Shown here piece by piece: positions 9,579 through 21,167 of a DNA stretch of 64,000 nucleotides (position 1 is the stretch's first letter; each line of letters opens with the position of its first letter). Under the pieces are notes generated by a model. It searched no databases. It saw nothing but the letters and a program-made list of their open reading frames with translations, and had not been told where the DNA came from. Source of the stretch: Bradyrhizobium agreste. GTDB taxonomy: Bacteria > Pseudomonadota > Alphaproteobacteria > Rhizobiales > Xanthobacteraceae. Made by a program: the position numbers and the translations under genes. The DNA lies in contig NZ_JACCHP010000007.1 in assembly GCF_016031625.1 (NCBI RefSeq), positions 415,482-479,481 of the forward strand, given 5' to 3'.

Positions 9579-9680
9579 GTCATTCCGGGGCGCGCGCAGC
9601 GCGAGCCGGAATCCATCTCTCCGCAGAGTTGGTGGCCCGATGGATTCCGGGCTCGACGCTTCGCGTCGCCCCGGAATGAC
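9579..9680. repeat. Palindromic intergenic repeat (GTCATTCCGGGGCG type)
   Basis: Inverted repeat with perfect 14-base ends: GTCATTCCGGGGCG at the left and CGCCCCGGAATGAC at the right. Inner partial complementarity involves GGAATCCATC and GATGGATTCC. The same ends occur at 15414-15516 and, diverged, at 49138-49276. It lies between two convergent genes. Confidence 0.88.
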
Positions 9681-9687
9681 GGCAGGG

Positions 9688-10461
9688 CTACGTCGCCTCG
9701 ATCACCGTCCGCACGCCTGGCTCCAGCAGGCGCAGCCGCGGGCCGAAGCCGAGCGCGTCGAAGGTCTTGCGCAAATCCTCGCTGTTCTGGCGGAAATGCG
9801 CCCAGCCTTCGGTATGCAGCGGCACGATCATGGCATCGGGAAAGGCGCGCGCGGTCTCGATGGTGTCGTTGGTGTCCATGGTGAGATGGAATGGCCCGCG
9901 CGTTTGCGCCGCGCCCGCGAAGGGCAGCACCACGCCGCACTTGAAGCGGCGCGCGACCTCGGCGACGCCGTCAAACCACGTGGTGTCCCCGCTGATATAG
10001 ACCGGACGCGTATCCTTGCGGCTCGACGACACCACGAAGCCGATGACATCGCCTGACAGCGGCTCGATACCGGCCGGTCCGTGGCGCGCTGGCGTCGCGG
10101 TGATCGTGAGGATGTTGCCCTTGCCATCGTCAAGACGGGCACTGGCCCAGGGCGCAAGGCCCTCGACATGTCCGCCAAGGCGCTTTGCGCCCGCCTCGGT
10201 CGTCAGCACGCGCTTGACCTTGAAGAGATAGTCGCGGCCGGAATTATCCAGATTGTCGGAGTGCTGGTCGTGGCTGAGCAGCACTGCATCGACCGGGCCG
10301 ATCGCATCAGGCCTCATGGCAGGCCCGATCGTCTTCTCCAGCTTCACATGCGGGAGTTGATAGGCACCGGGCGCATCGAAGGTCGGATCGGTGAGCAGGC
10401 GGAAGCCATCGATCTCGATCAGCGCGGTGGGGCCGCCGATCAGTGTGATGGAAACGGACAT
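9688..10461 (-). CDS. MBL-fold metallo-hydrolase
   Basis: Metallo-beta-lactamase-fold protein of the UlaG/beta-lactamase_2-like group, 257 residues. The N-terminus ITLIGGPTALIEIDGFRLLTDP is typical. The metal-binding loop is LLSHDQHSDNLD (H-x-x-H-x-D form), and further candidate ligands are His in TPARHGP, Asp in ISGDTTWFDG and His in PLHTEGW. Substrate unknown. The start at 10461 is supported by GGAG at good distance upstream. It lies 12 bases downstream of the EamA transporter gene on the same strand, so the two may form an operon. Confidence 0.87.
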   Translation of the reverse strand: MSVSITLIGGPTALIEIDGFRLLTDPTFDAPGAYQLPHVKLEKTIGPAMRPDAIGPVDAVLLSHDQHSDNLDNSGRDYLFKVKRVLTTEAGAKRLGGHVEGLAPWASARLDDGKGNILTITATPARHGPAGIEPLSGDVIGFVVSSSRKDTRPVYISGDTTWFDGVAEVARRFKCGVVLPFAGAAQTRGPFHLTMDTNDTIETARAFPDAMIVPLHTEGWAHFRQNSEDLRKTFDALGFGPRLRLLEPGVRTVIEAT

Positions 10462-10473
10462 GATGTACTCCTG

Positions 10474-11394
10474 TTATGAGGCAGGCTTTGCCGGCCGCGT
10501 CACCAGATAGATGCCGAGCGCGACCGGAATGATGCCGAGCAGGTCGCGCGCCTCGATGTGCTCGCCGAGCACGAGGAACGCGAACAGCATGCCGAGCGGC
10601 GGCATCAGGAAATGATAGGCGCTGGCGGCGCTGGCGCCACACACCTTCAGGAGATGAAACCAGAGCCAATAAGCGAGGATCGAGCCGCCGAGCACGAGAA
10701 AGGCAAAGGCGCCGATCAGGCTCGGCGTATAGTCGATCGCGTCGACATCGGCGAAGATGAGCGCGACCGGCGCCAGCACGATGCCGGCAGCGAGGTTCTG
10801 CACGCCATTGCCGATCCACAGGGATCCCTTCGGCGCCAGCAGCTTGAACAGGATGGTGCCTGAAACGATGGAAGCGAGCGAGGCCAGCGTGAAGACGATG
10901 CCATGCAGGGAATCGGTGCCGACCGACAGGCGATGCCAGACGATTGCGGTCACGCCGATGATGCCGAGCAAGAGGCCGCTCGCCTTGCGCCAGGTCATGC
11001 CTTCGCCGAGCAGAAGCGCGGCGAGCGCCGCCGTGAACACGGGATTGGCGGAGACGATCAGGCCACCGAGGCCGGCCGAGACCGATTGCAGGCCGGTATA
11101 GCCGAGCCCGAGATAAAGCGCGTTGTTGGCGATGCCGAGCACCGAGAAGATCGCGGCATCGCGCCACGACAACGACCAGGCTTCGCCGCGGATCAACGTG
11201 GCACCCAGGATCAGGATGCCCGCGAGCGAGAAGCGCGCCGCGAGCAGGATCAGCGGCGGGCAATGGGTCACGCCGATCTTGCCGGCGACGAAGGCGTAGC
11301 TCCAGAGCAGGCAGAACAGGCCGATCGCGAGCGGCAATGTATTGAAGCGGCTGCGCGGGGCGGGAAGCGAGCTGGCGAGCGACATGAGGGGCAT
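10474..11394 (-). CDS. EamA/DMT-family drug or metabolite transporter
   Basis: Polytopic inner-membrane protein of 306 residues with ten hydrophobic segments in two five-helix EamA repeats. The first contains GLGYTGLQSVSAGLGGLIVSANPVFTAALAALLLGE and the second contains LMPPLGMLFAFLVLGEHIE, the conserved transport-repeat ends. It is expected to export a small metabolite. It is transcribed away from the LysR gene at 11498, so it is the likely target of that regulator. The MBL hydrolase follows closely. Confidence 0.9.
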   Translation of the reverse strand: MPLMSLASSLPAPRSRFNTLPLAIGLFCLLWSYAFVAGKIGVTHCPPLILLAARFSLAGILILGATLIRGEAWSLSWRDAAIFSVLGIANNALYLGLGYTGLQSVSAGLGGLIVSANPVFTAALAALLLGEGMTWRKASGLLLGIIGVTAIVWHRLSVGTDSLHGIVFTLASLASIVSGTILFKLLAPKGSLWIGNGVQNLAAGIVLAPVALIFADVDAIDYTPSLIGAFAFLVLGGSILAYWLWFHLLKVCGASAASAYHFLMPPLGMLFAFLVLGEHIEARDLLGIIPVALGIYLVTRPAKPAS

Positions 11395-11440
11395 TCTCGG
11401 ATGTTTTCTGTTCTGCCCTCGATCTAGGGTAGGACGCTTG

Positions 11441-11459
11441 TCATTTGGAAATTAAATGA
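11441..11459. promoter_or_regulatory. Candidate LysR operator between divergent genes
   Basis: A 19-base dyad with arms TCATTT and AAATGA around GGAAATT lies in the 103-base gap between the divergent EamA and LysR genes. It is AT-rich against a GC-rich background and fits the T-N11-A style of LysR boxes. Operator function is inferred from placement only. Confidence 0.45.
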
Positions 11460-11497
11460 TTAACTCCATACAAGTGGATTTTCGAATGGAGGCGGCC

Positions 11498-12361
11498 ATG
11501 CTCGATCTGGAGCTCCTGCGCAGCTTCGTCTCGGTGGTCGAGGCCGGCGGCTTCACCCGCGCCGGCGAGCGCGTCCACCGCACGCAATCGACCGTGAGCC
11601 AGCAAATCAAGCGGCTGGAGGAGGATATCGGTCAGGTGCTGCTGCACCGCGACGGCAAGGACGTGCGTCCGACCGAGGCCGGCGAGCGGCTGCTGTCCTA
11701 TGCGCGGCGGTTGCTCACGCTCGCCGAGGAGGCGCGCGACGTGTTGCGCCAGCCGGGCAGCGAAGGCGCGATCCGGCTCGGCATCCCCGAGGATTTTGCG
11801 GCCTACCGCTTGGCAAAACTGCTGGGCGCATTCTCGCGCTCGCATCCGGGGTTGCGGCTGGACGTGCGCGCCGACCAGAGCAAGCATCTCGCCCGCGATC
11901 TCGAACGCGGCGAGCTCGATCTTGCGCTCTACAAGCGCGAAGCCGGCGCGAAGGACGCGATCGCGGTGTGGCCCGAGCGGGTGCACTGGGTCACCAGCAA
12001 GAGCCATCCGGTCGACGTGAACGTGCCGTCGGTGCCGCTGATCGGCTTTCCGCTCGGCTGCATCTATCGCGCCGGGGCCATCCATGCGCTGGAAAGTGCG
12101 GGCCGCGCCTGGCACACCGCCTACACCTCATCGAGCCTCGCCGGCATCCAGGCCGCGGTCGCGGCCGGCATGGGCCTCAGCATCCTGTCGGAGATGTCGA
12201 TCCAGTCCGACCACCGCGTGCTGACGGCAAAGGACGGCTTTGCGCCGATCAACAGGACCGAGGTCGCACTGATGGCTTCGCCGGATGCGAGCCCGGCGAC
12301 GCTGCGGCTTGCGGACCGTCTCGCGGAGTTTTGCGATGCGGTGCAGAGCAAGGCGGCTTGA
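11498..12361 (+). CDS. LysR-family transcriptional regulator
   Basis: DNA-binding regulator of 287 residues. The winged HTH occupies about residues 1-60 (MLDLELLRSFVSVVEAGGFT, then RTQSTVSQQIKRLEEDIG). The effector-binding domain begins near residue 88 (GAIRLGIPEDFAAYRLAKLL). The ATG at 11498 is chosen because GGAGG lies five bases upstream; earlier in-frame ATGs at 11456 and 11486 lack this. It is divergent from the EamA transporter, the usual LysR/target layout. The effector is unknown. Confidence 0.92.
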   Translation: MLDLELLRSFVSVVEAGGFTRAGERVHRTQSTVSQQIKRLEEDIGQVLLHRDGKDVRPTEAGERLLSYARRLLTLAEEARDVLRQPGSEGAIRLGIPEDFAAYRLAKLLGAFSRSHPGLRLDVRADQSKHLARDLERGELDLALYKREAGAKDAIAVWPERVHWVTSKSHPVDVNVPSVPLIGFPLGCIYRAGAIHALESAGRAWHTAYTSSSLAGIQAAVAAGMGLSILSEMSIQSDHRVLTAKDGFAPINRTEVALMASPDASPATLRLADRLAEFCDAVQSKAA

Positions 12362-12384
12362 GCTCGCCGGAGCTCGGACGGCTC

Positions 12385-12618
12385 TCAATTTGTTGCGGAC
12401 ATCAATTTGGCACCGCACGCGCTTGCGTAGAACTTGCCGCCGCATTGGCGCTTGATCGCAGCGCAGCGGGATGCGGGCGACGCATTCTGCGGCACCGTGA
12501 AGCCACAAACGAGGCCGTCGGCGCTGCGACCGGTTTTGCCGGCGGCAAACGCCGCGCTGGTGGCGCTGATGCAGGTGACGAGCAGGGCCGCAGTGGCGAT
12601 TTCGATCAGCAGTCTCAC
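12385..12618 (-). CDS. Small secreted cysteine-containing protein
   Basis: A 77-residue exported protein. The GTG at 12618 is chosen because GGAGGA lies just upstream on the minus strand; the in-frame ATG at 12750 would add 44 unlikely residues. A signal peptide ends at SAAFAAG. The mature part has four cysteines (LVCGF, SRCAA, RQCGG, SACGA), suggesting two disulphides in the periplasm. No known family is recognised. It converges on the LysR gene. Confidence 0.6.
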   Translation of the reverse strand: MRLLIEIATAALLVTCISATSAAFAAGKTGRSADGLVCGFTVPQNASPASRCAAIKRQCGGKFYASACGAKLMSATN

Positions 12619-12814
12619 GGGTGCTCTCCTCCACACTGATGGCTGAATCTTTCGTAATCTAGCACCGAATCCGGGTTTCTCCGTGCTCGTCCGGGTTCCC
12701 AACTCGGCCCATTCCTTGCATAAATTCGCGCCAGCGCCGTGCACGGCCACACGGGCGACGGTTCCGGTGCAAGGGCAGGACGCGTAGAGTGGTGAGAGCT
12801 CTTCGACCTAGGAA

Positions 12815-15340
<2,526 letters not shown>

Positions 15341-15413
15341 TTTTCCGCGAGGTGGAAGCGGCGTTACCTGCGAGGTTATTGCACTGACAGGCAACGGCTG
15401 TGATATGACGACC

Positions 15414-15516
15414 GTCATTCCGGGGCGGCTCGCAGAGCCGAACCCGGAATCTCGAGCTTCCGGGTTCGCTGCTCTGGGACGCGCTACGCGGTCCCGTCGC
15501 ATCGCCCCGGAACGAC
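15414..15516. repeat. Palindromic intergenic repeat (GTCATTCCGGGGCG type)
   Basis: Second copy of the repeat seen at 9579. The left end GTCATTCCGGGGCG is identical; the right end CGCCCCGGAACGAC has one change. The interior has its own hairpin, CCCGGAATCTCGAGCTTCCGGG. It separates glgP from the thioesterase gene. Confidence 0.85.
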
Positions 15517-15530
15517 AGACGGAAACGCAA

Positions 15531-16346
15531 ATGCACGCCAAGCTCCCGCATCCCTTCGACGAAGCCACGCGCGTCACCGCCGGTGACTCCAGCTGGCAGG
15601 GACACACCAGCGACGATTACTGGGCCTTTGTCGGCCCGTTCGGCGGCGCCACCGCCGCGACGATTCTGCGCGCGTTGATCGAGCATCCGCAAGCCGCCGG
15701 CGATCCGCTGGCGCTGACCGTCAATTTCTGCGCGCCGATCACCAAGGGTCCGTTCGATCTCGACGTGCGGCTGGTCAAAGCCAACCGCTCCAGCCAGCAC
15801 TGGAGTGTCGAGCTCAGCCAGGGCGGCGGCGAGGTCGCAACGCTCGCCACCGCGGTATTCGCCGAGCGGCGCCTGTCCTGGGAGCACCGGGTGGCGCAAT
15901 ACCCGGATGCAAAGCCGTTCGAGGAGACGCTGCCGTTCCCAAAAATCTCAGCGTCGTGGGCCAACCAATACGAATTCCGCTTCGTCGAGGGCGAGATGCG
16001 GGTCGGCCCGCCGCAGGCCGAGCCCGCCAGCACTTACTCGAAGATCTGGATCAGCGACCGCACGCCGCGCAAGCTCGACATGCTGTCGTTGATGTCGATG
16101 TCGGACGCCTTCTTCGGCCGCATCTTCCACGCCCGGCGCGAGCTGGTGCCGTTCGGCACGGTGTCGCTGACGACCTATTTCCACACCGACGCCGAGGAGC
16201 TCGCGGCTGAAGACATCACGCGCGTGCTGGCGACGGCGGATTCGAAGATCATGCACAAGAGCTACGCCGACCAGAATGGCGAGCTGTGGTCGCCGAACGG
16301 CCGTCTGCTCGCGACCACGACGCAGATCGCGTATTTCAAGGCGTAG
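15531..16346 (+). CDS. Acyl-CoA thioesterase, TesB-like double hotdog
   Basis: Predicted thioesterase of 271 residues. The N-terminal half has GPFGGATAATILRALIEHP and the C-terminal half has SLTTYFHTDAEEL, the usual pair of hotdog signatures in the TesB-like '4HBT_3' group. It would hydrolyse an acyl-CoA of unknown chain length in the cytoplasm. The ATG at 15531 is used because upstream in-frame sequence runs into the palindromic repeat and is not protein-like. No operon partner. Confidence 0.82.
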   Translation: MHAKLPHPFDEATRVTAGDSSWQGHTSDDYWAFVGPFGGATAATILRALIEHPQAAGDPLALTVNFCAPITKGPFDLDVRLVKANRSSQHWSVELSQGGGEVATLATAVFAERRLSWEHRVAQYPDAKPFEETLPFPKISASWANQYEFRFVEGEMRVGPPQAEPASTYSKIWISDRTPRKLDMLSLMSMSDAFFGRIFHARRELVPFGTVSLTTYFHTDAEELAAEDITRVLATADSKIMHKSYADQNGELWSPNGRLLATTTQIAYFKA

Positions 16347-16354
16347 CTGCTCTT

Positions 16355-16553
16355 CCCTCTCCCCTTGTGGGAGAGGGTGGCATAGGCGGCCTTTGGCCGC
16401 CGTTCTTAAGAACGCCGATGTTTTGCATCGGCTATGGCGAAGCGACGAGACGGGTGAGGGGTTCTCTCCGCGCGCACCTCTCTTACAACTGAACTCGCGG
16501 ATAGAACCCCTCATCCGGCGCTTCGCGCCACCTTCTCCCGCAAGGGGAGAAGG
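16355..16553. repeat. Mosaic palindromic repeat (CCCTCTCCCC type)
   Basis: The left end is CCCTCTCCCCTTGTGGGAGA and the right end is TTCTCCCGCAAGGGGAGAAG. Nested hairpins include GGCGGCCTTTGGCCGCC and CCGATGTTTTGCATCGG. The paired GGGTGAGGGGTTCT and AGAACCCCTCATCC stretches fold the interior. It is related to the element at 61364-61480. Confidence 0.78.
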
Positions 16554-16560
16554 AAAAAAC

Positions 16561-16590
16561 AAAAAGGGCGGCCTTTCGGCCGCCCTTTTG
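16561..16590 (-). terminator. Rho-independent terminator of pckA
   Basis: A perfect stem with GGGCGGCC and GGCCGCCC around a GAAA loop when read on the minus strand, followed by TTTTT and a second T-run. It lies 19 bases beyond the pckA stop codon. This is a textbook terminator. Confidence 0.93.
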
Positions 16591-16608
16591 CATTTCATAC
16601 GAAGGACC

Positions 16609-18225
16609 TTACTCCGCCGCGAGCTTCACGTCCGGCGCGGCGGCGCGGACCTCGGCGTCGACCTGGGCTTCGAACTTGGCGAAGTTCTTCTGGAACATGC
16701 CGACCAGCGCGCGGGCGGTCTTGTCGAACTCGTCCTTGTCCTTCCAGGTGTTGACCGGGTTGAGGATTTCGCTGGGCATGCCGGGCAGCGCGGTCGGGAC
16801 CGCAAAGCCGAAATACTTGTCGGTGCGGAATTCGACGTTGCGAAGCGAGCCGTCGAGCGCGGCGGTGAGCAGCGCGCGCGTCACCTTGATCGGCATGCGC
16901 GAGCCGACACCATACTTGCCGCCGGTCCAGCCCGTGTTGACCAGCCAGCAATCGACATTGTGCTGGGCGATGAGGCCGCGCAGCATGTTGCCGTAGACGG
17001 ATGGATCGAGCGGGAGGAAGGGCGAGCCGAAGCAGGTCGAAAATTCCGGCTGCGGCTCGTTGCCGAGGCCGCGCTCGGTGCCGGCGACTTTGGCGGTGTA
17101 GCCGGAGAGGAAGTGATACATCGCCTGCGCCGGCGAGAGCTTGGCGATCGGCGGCAGCACGCCGAAGGCGTCGGCCGCCAGCATCACCACGTTCTTCGGC
17201 TGCGGCGCGCGGCCGGTGCGCGAGGCGTTGGGGATGAAGTCGAGCGGATAGGCCGAACGCGTGTTCTCGGTCTTGGAGCCGTCGTCGAAATCGACGACGC
17301 GGGTGTCCTCGTCGAGCACGCAGTTCTCGAGCACCGCGCCGAAGCGGGTCGAGGCGGCATAGATCTCGGGCTCGGCTTCCTTCGAGAGCTTGATGCACTT
17401 GGCGTAGCAGCCGCCTTCGAAATTGAAGACGCCGTTCGGGCCCCAGCCGTGCTCGTCGTCGCCGATCAAAGTACGGTTGGGATCGGCCGACAGTGTGGTC
17501 TTGCCGGTGCCCGACAGGCCGAAGAAGATCGCGGTGTCACCCTTGGGGCCGACGTTCGCCGAGCAGTGCATCGGCATCACGCCGCGCTCGGGCAGATAAT
17601 AGTTCAGCGTGGTGAAGACCGACTTCTTCATCTCGCCGGCATAATAAGACCCGCCGATCAGGACGATCTTGCGGGCGAAATCGATCGCAACCACGTTCTC
17701 CGAGCGGCAGCCATGGCGTTTAGGGTCGGCGCGGAAGCTCGGCATATCGATGATGGTAAGCTCCGGCACGAAGGTCGACAGCTCGATCGCCTCGGGGCGG
17801 ATCAGCAGGGTGCGGATGAAGAGCGAGTGCCAAGCGAGCTCGGTGAAGACGCGCGTCTTGATCCGGTACGCCGGATCGGCGCCGCCATAGAGATCCTGCG
17901 CGAACAGGCGCTTGCCTTCGGCGTGCTTGAGGAAATCCTGGTAGAGCGTCTCGAACTGCTCTGCGGTGATCGACTGGTTGCCGGCCCACCACATCTTCTT
18001 GTCGGTGGCGGCGTCGCGCACCGTGAACTTGTCCTTGGGGCTGCGCCCGGTGAACTCGCCGGTGTCGGCACAGAGCGCGCCATCGGCGGAGAGCACCGCC
18101 TCGCCCGCTGCGAGCGAGTATTGATAGAGTTGCGGCGCACCCAGGTTCCAGTGAACCTGATTGAGATTCTTTAAGCCGAATTTGTCGGCGCCGAAGGCAC
18201 CGTTGCGCACGCCCGTCTCTTGCAC
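16609..18225 (-). CDS. pckA: Phosphoenolpyruvate carboxykinase (ATP)
   Basis: Converts oxaloacetate and ATP to PEP, CO2 and ADP, the first step of gluconeogenesis, needed for growth on dicarboxylates. The 538-residue length is standard. Motifs seen are the substrate loop TGRSPKDKF, the Walker [14 protein letters not shown] (around residues 234-246), the kinase-2 stretch [11 protein letters not shown] and the adenine-region [12 protein letters not shown]. The GTG at 18225 is chosen because AGGAGG lies about seven bases upstream; the in-frame ATG at 18255 has none. A strong terminator follows. In rhizobia pckA commonly lies close to chvI, as here. Confidence 0.97.
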   Translation of the reverse strand: MQETGVRNGAFGADKFGLKNLNQVHWNLGAPQLYQYSLAAGEAVLSADGALCADTGEFTGRSPKDKFTVRDAATDKKMWWAGNQSITAEQFETLYQDFLKHAEGKRLFAQDLYGGADPAYRIKTRVFTELAWHSLFIRTLLIRPEAIELSTFVPELTIIDMPSFRADPKRHGCRSENVVAIDFARKIVLIGGSYYAGEMKKSVFTTLNYYLPERGVMPMHCSANVGPKGDTAIFFGLSGTGKTTLSADPNRTLIGDDEHGWGPNGVFNFEGGCYAKCIKLSKEAEPEIYAASTRFGAVLENCVLDEDTRVVDFDDGSKTENTRSAYPLDFIPNASRTGRAPQPKNVVMLAADAFGVLPPIAKLSPAQAMYHFLSGYTAKVAGTERGLGNEPQPEFSTCFGSPFLPLDPSVYGNMLRGLIAQHNVDCWLVNTGWTGGKYGVGSRMPIKVTRALLTAALDGSLRNVEFRTDKYFGFAVPTALPGMPSEILNPVNTWKDKDEFDKTARALVGMFQKNFAKFEAQVDAEVRAAAPDVKLAAE

Positions 18226-18509
18226 GAAAAATCCTCCTAGAACCCGCGACATCAAGCGCGGCCAAGTTTGGCGCCGTCGCGATCACCATCAATATGGGCC
18301 GTTCGGCCTCAGCTGAACGACCTAATACTGATGAACGCTGGCGTTGCCAAGCTGATCCCGCAGGATTTGGTTTATTCAAGGACCGCGCCAAACGTCGCGC
18401 ATGTCAGCTCTGAATGACTGCATCGAGAAAGTGCGGATGATCGCGCAACCAAATGCACGTTTGCGCGTTATGTCAGGTTATTGCGTCGCACAATCGCTGC
18501 GCCAACGCC

Positions 18510-21104
18510 CTATCTTACCTCACCCTCGCCGATCAGCGCGAACGGTCCCCACATCGCGGGATAAGCGTTGCGTGGCGACGAGGTGTCATCGAGATAGGTT
18601 AACATCGCGCGGCGCAAGGCTTCGGCACGACCGAGCTTCGGTTCGTTCTTGAGCAGCTCGAACGTCGATGTGGTCAAGCGGGTCGCAGCCTCCGAATCCA
18701 CCGCCCAATGCGACACCAACAGCGCGCGGGCACCTGCGTAGAAGAACGAGCGCGCCAATCCCGACAACGCCTCGGCACCGGGCTTGTCGCCGGCGATGGT
18801 GTTGCAGGCGGACAGCACAACCCAATCGGCATTGAGCTTGAGCTGGGCCACTTCGCTCGCGGTGAGAAGACCATCGTCGAGTTCCGTCGCCTGGTCGGGG
18901 ATGGAGAGCGCAAGCGAGGGCTCCCCCAACCCCTTGACATCGCCGGCAACGAGGCCGTGAGTGGCAAAGTAGATGATGCCGTATTGGGCAAGCGCTGCAC
19001 GCTTGAGCGTCGTTTCGCTGGCGTCGCGGCCGAGATGGATGTCGGCCTCGGCAGCGCCGACGTCCCTCGCCACCGCGTTCAACTCATCGGCGGTATCGGG
19101 CAGCTGCGGCAGTGCCTGCGCCAGGCGCGCACGATCAACGCCTGCCCCGCGCCAGAAGTCGGCATAGGCGATCGTCGCGATGCTGCGTGCGGCGACCTTG
19201 CCGCTCGCGGCGCGCCGATCGGCAGGCCCTTCGGCGGCAGGGTTGAACACGGGATCGCCGAAACCGGTCATCGGCTTGATGCTTTGATCCTTGCGCGCAA
19301 AAGCGCGCAGCGATTTCAGGCTGATCACCGACGGCAGCACCGAGATCGCCTGGCGCCGCAGCAGCCAGGCAGCACTGCGATAGCCTTCGAGGTTGTCCGG
19401 GATCGCCGCCTGCGGCTTCTCCGTGACCAAGAGATGAAACGGCAATGCGGTCAACGCCGCCGACGGCACGACCAGCAGGTTGCGCTTGTCCTTCGTCAGC
19501 GCCTCGACCGGGCCGAGCAGCGCGACATAGAGCTCGTTGGCAAGGCCAAGGTCGAACAATCCCGATTTGCCGGATGCATCGCGCGCCTTGCCGACATCGA
19601 GCCCCCTGCGGAAGGCCGTGACCTTCTGTGTGACCGCGTCCGCGTCGAGCGGAATCTCCTTCCAATCGACGCTCTCGCGCGTGATCGCGACGACATAGCT
19701 CCGCCTGTCGACGACGGAATAGATCACCATCGCCTCGTCGGACGCCAGCAGCGGCTGGATGTCCTTCACGGTCAGCGGCAGCGGGTTGGAGAGCGAGGAA
19801 TAGTCGGGAAACTCGACCGCGAGTGTCTTCTGTAATCCGTTGCGCGCGCTCGTGATCGCCGCGATCCGCGCGCGGCTGCGCTGCTCGGCCGCGACGTCGC
19901 GCTGGGCCGATGGCTTCGACACCGCGGCGATGATCGCCTTGTCGAGCGCTTCGGACTCTGCCGCAAGATCCTGATCCTTGCGCACGAGCTCGGCGAGCCG
20001 GTCGCTGCCGGCGGCGAGCCGCACCGCAAGCTTGTTCACGGCAGAAGCGGCAGAGGATTGCGTGCCGCGCTGGATCGCACCGAGCGCATCGTCGAGAGCC
20101 TTTTCGCTCGCCAGCAGCGATTGCTGCCGTGCCGCGAACAGGATCGGCAGCACGACACGCAGCTGCGCACGATTGGCCGCGAGCGTCTTCTGCGCGAACG
20201 GCAGGGCGTCCGCCGTCCGTCCCGCCGCCTGCAGGAAATCGGCGAGATTGCTGGTCGAGGTCGCGACATCAGGGTGATCGGGCCCGAGCGCACGTTCGCG
20301 GATCACCAGCGCGCGGCGATAGAGCAGCTCGGCATCGGCATAACGCTGCTGGTGCTGATAGAGCCCGGCGAGATTGTTGAGCGAGCGCGCGACATCGGGA
20401 TGTTCAGGCCCCAGCACCTTTTCACGGATCGCGAGGGAGCGCTTGATCGGCGCCTCGGCATCGGCGTCGCGATTGAGGTCGCGCTCGACCTGTCCGATGT
20501 TGTTCAGGACCGTGGCAACCGCGGGATGCTCGGGCCCGGCGGCTTTCTGATAAATCGCGAGCGCACGGCGGAACAGTGGCTCGGCCTCGGCAAAGCGCTC
20601 CTGCTTCACATAGAGCGTGGCGAGGTTGTTGAGGGCACGGCCGACATCGGGATGCTCGCGCGACAGGCTCTTTTCGCTGACGGTGAGCGCGCGCTTGAAC
20701 AGCGGCTCGGCTTCAGTGAAGCGGCCCTGCCGCTGATACAGCGCGGCCAGATTGCTCAGCTCGGGTGCGATCAGGGCGGTGTCGAGGCCGAGCGACTTTT
20801 CCATCAGCGCGATCGCGCGCTTGTAGACCGGCTCGGCCAGATCGTCGCGGCCCTGCCCGGCATAGACCTGGCCGAGATTGTTGAGCGCGGCCGAGAGCTC
20901 GCGCCCATCATTGCCCTTCTCCAGGCTTGCGACCATGGCCTGCGCCAGGGGCAGCGCTTCCGCATATTTGCCGGCCTGGTTGAGCGCGTTGATCCGCGCC
21001 CCCTGTGCGGCGAGATCGCCTTTCTGCGCGAGGGCCGGTGTGGCCAGCAAGGTGGTGATGGCGAGCGCCAGACCCGCCGTCCATGCCAAACGTTGACGCG
21101 TCAT
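18510..21104 (-). CDS. Secreted TPR-CHAT protease-like protein
   Basis: Large protein of 864 residues with a signal peptide (ends TPALAQKG), a run of five or more kinesin-light-chain-like TPR repeats (about residues 40-310, each with an ALNNLA..Y..Q.R..EAEPL-type core), a linker, and a C-terminal CHAT domain (about 570-860). The caspase-like dyad is present: His716 in YFATHGLVAGD and Cys767 in VVLSACNTIAGD. The domain ends with AMWGPFALIGEG, as usual. CHAT proteins are clan CD peptidases, often activated through partners bound by the TPRs. An N-terminal signal makes it an envelope protein, so a role in cell-surface proteolysis is inferred. No obvious substrate gene is adjacent. Confidence 0.88.
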   Translation of the reverse strand: MTRQRLAWTAGLALAITTLLATPALAQKGDLAAQGARINALNQAGKYAEALPLAQAMVASLEKGNDGRELSAALNNLGQVYAGQGRDDLAEPVYKRAIALMEKSLGLDTALIAPELSNLAALYQRQGRFTEAEPLFKRALTVSEKSLSREHPDVGRALNNLATLYVKQERFAEAEPLFRRALAIYQKAAGPEHPAVATVLNNIGQVERDLNRDADAEAPIKRSLAIREKVLGPEHPDVARSLNNLAGLYQHQQRYADAELLYRRALVIRERALGPDHPDVATSTSNLADFLQAAGRTADALPFAQKTLAANRAQLRVVLPILFAARQQSLLASEKALDDALGAIQRGTQSSAASAVNKLAVRLAAGSDRLAELVRKDQDLAAESEALDKAIIAAVSKPSAQRDVAAEQRSRARIAAITSARNGLQKTLAVEFPDYSSLSNPLPLTVKDIQPLLASDEAMVIYSVVDRRSYVVAITRESVDWKEIPLDADAVTQKVTAFRRGLDVGKARDASGKSGLFDLGLANELYVALLGPVEALTKDKRNLLVVPSAALTALPFHLLVTEKPQAAIPDNLEGYRSAAWLLRRQAISVLPSVISLKSLRAFARKDQSIKPMTGFGDPVFNPAAEGPADRRAASGKVAARSIATIAYADFWRGAGVDRARLAQALPQLPDTADELNAVARDVGAAEADIHLGRDASETTLKRAALAQYGIIYFATHGLVAGDVKGLGEPSLALSIPDQATELDDGLLTASEVAQLKLNADWVVLSACNTIAGDKPGAEALSGLARSFFYAGARALLVSHWAVDSEAATRLTTSTFELLKNEPKLGRAEALRRAMLTYLDDTSSPRNAYPAMWGPFALIGEGEVR

Positions 21105-21167
21105 GACCCTCTCGCTGCGAGCCCAAATACCATCACGGTCATGGGTCGCGGCGATCGGTAGCCGCGT

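Noticed and set aside
16276..18174. 632-codon open frame opposite pckA
   Set aside because: Shadow of pckA, also runs through the repeat and terminator.
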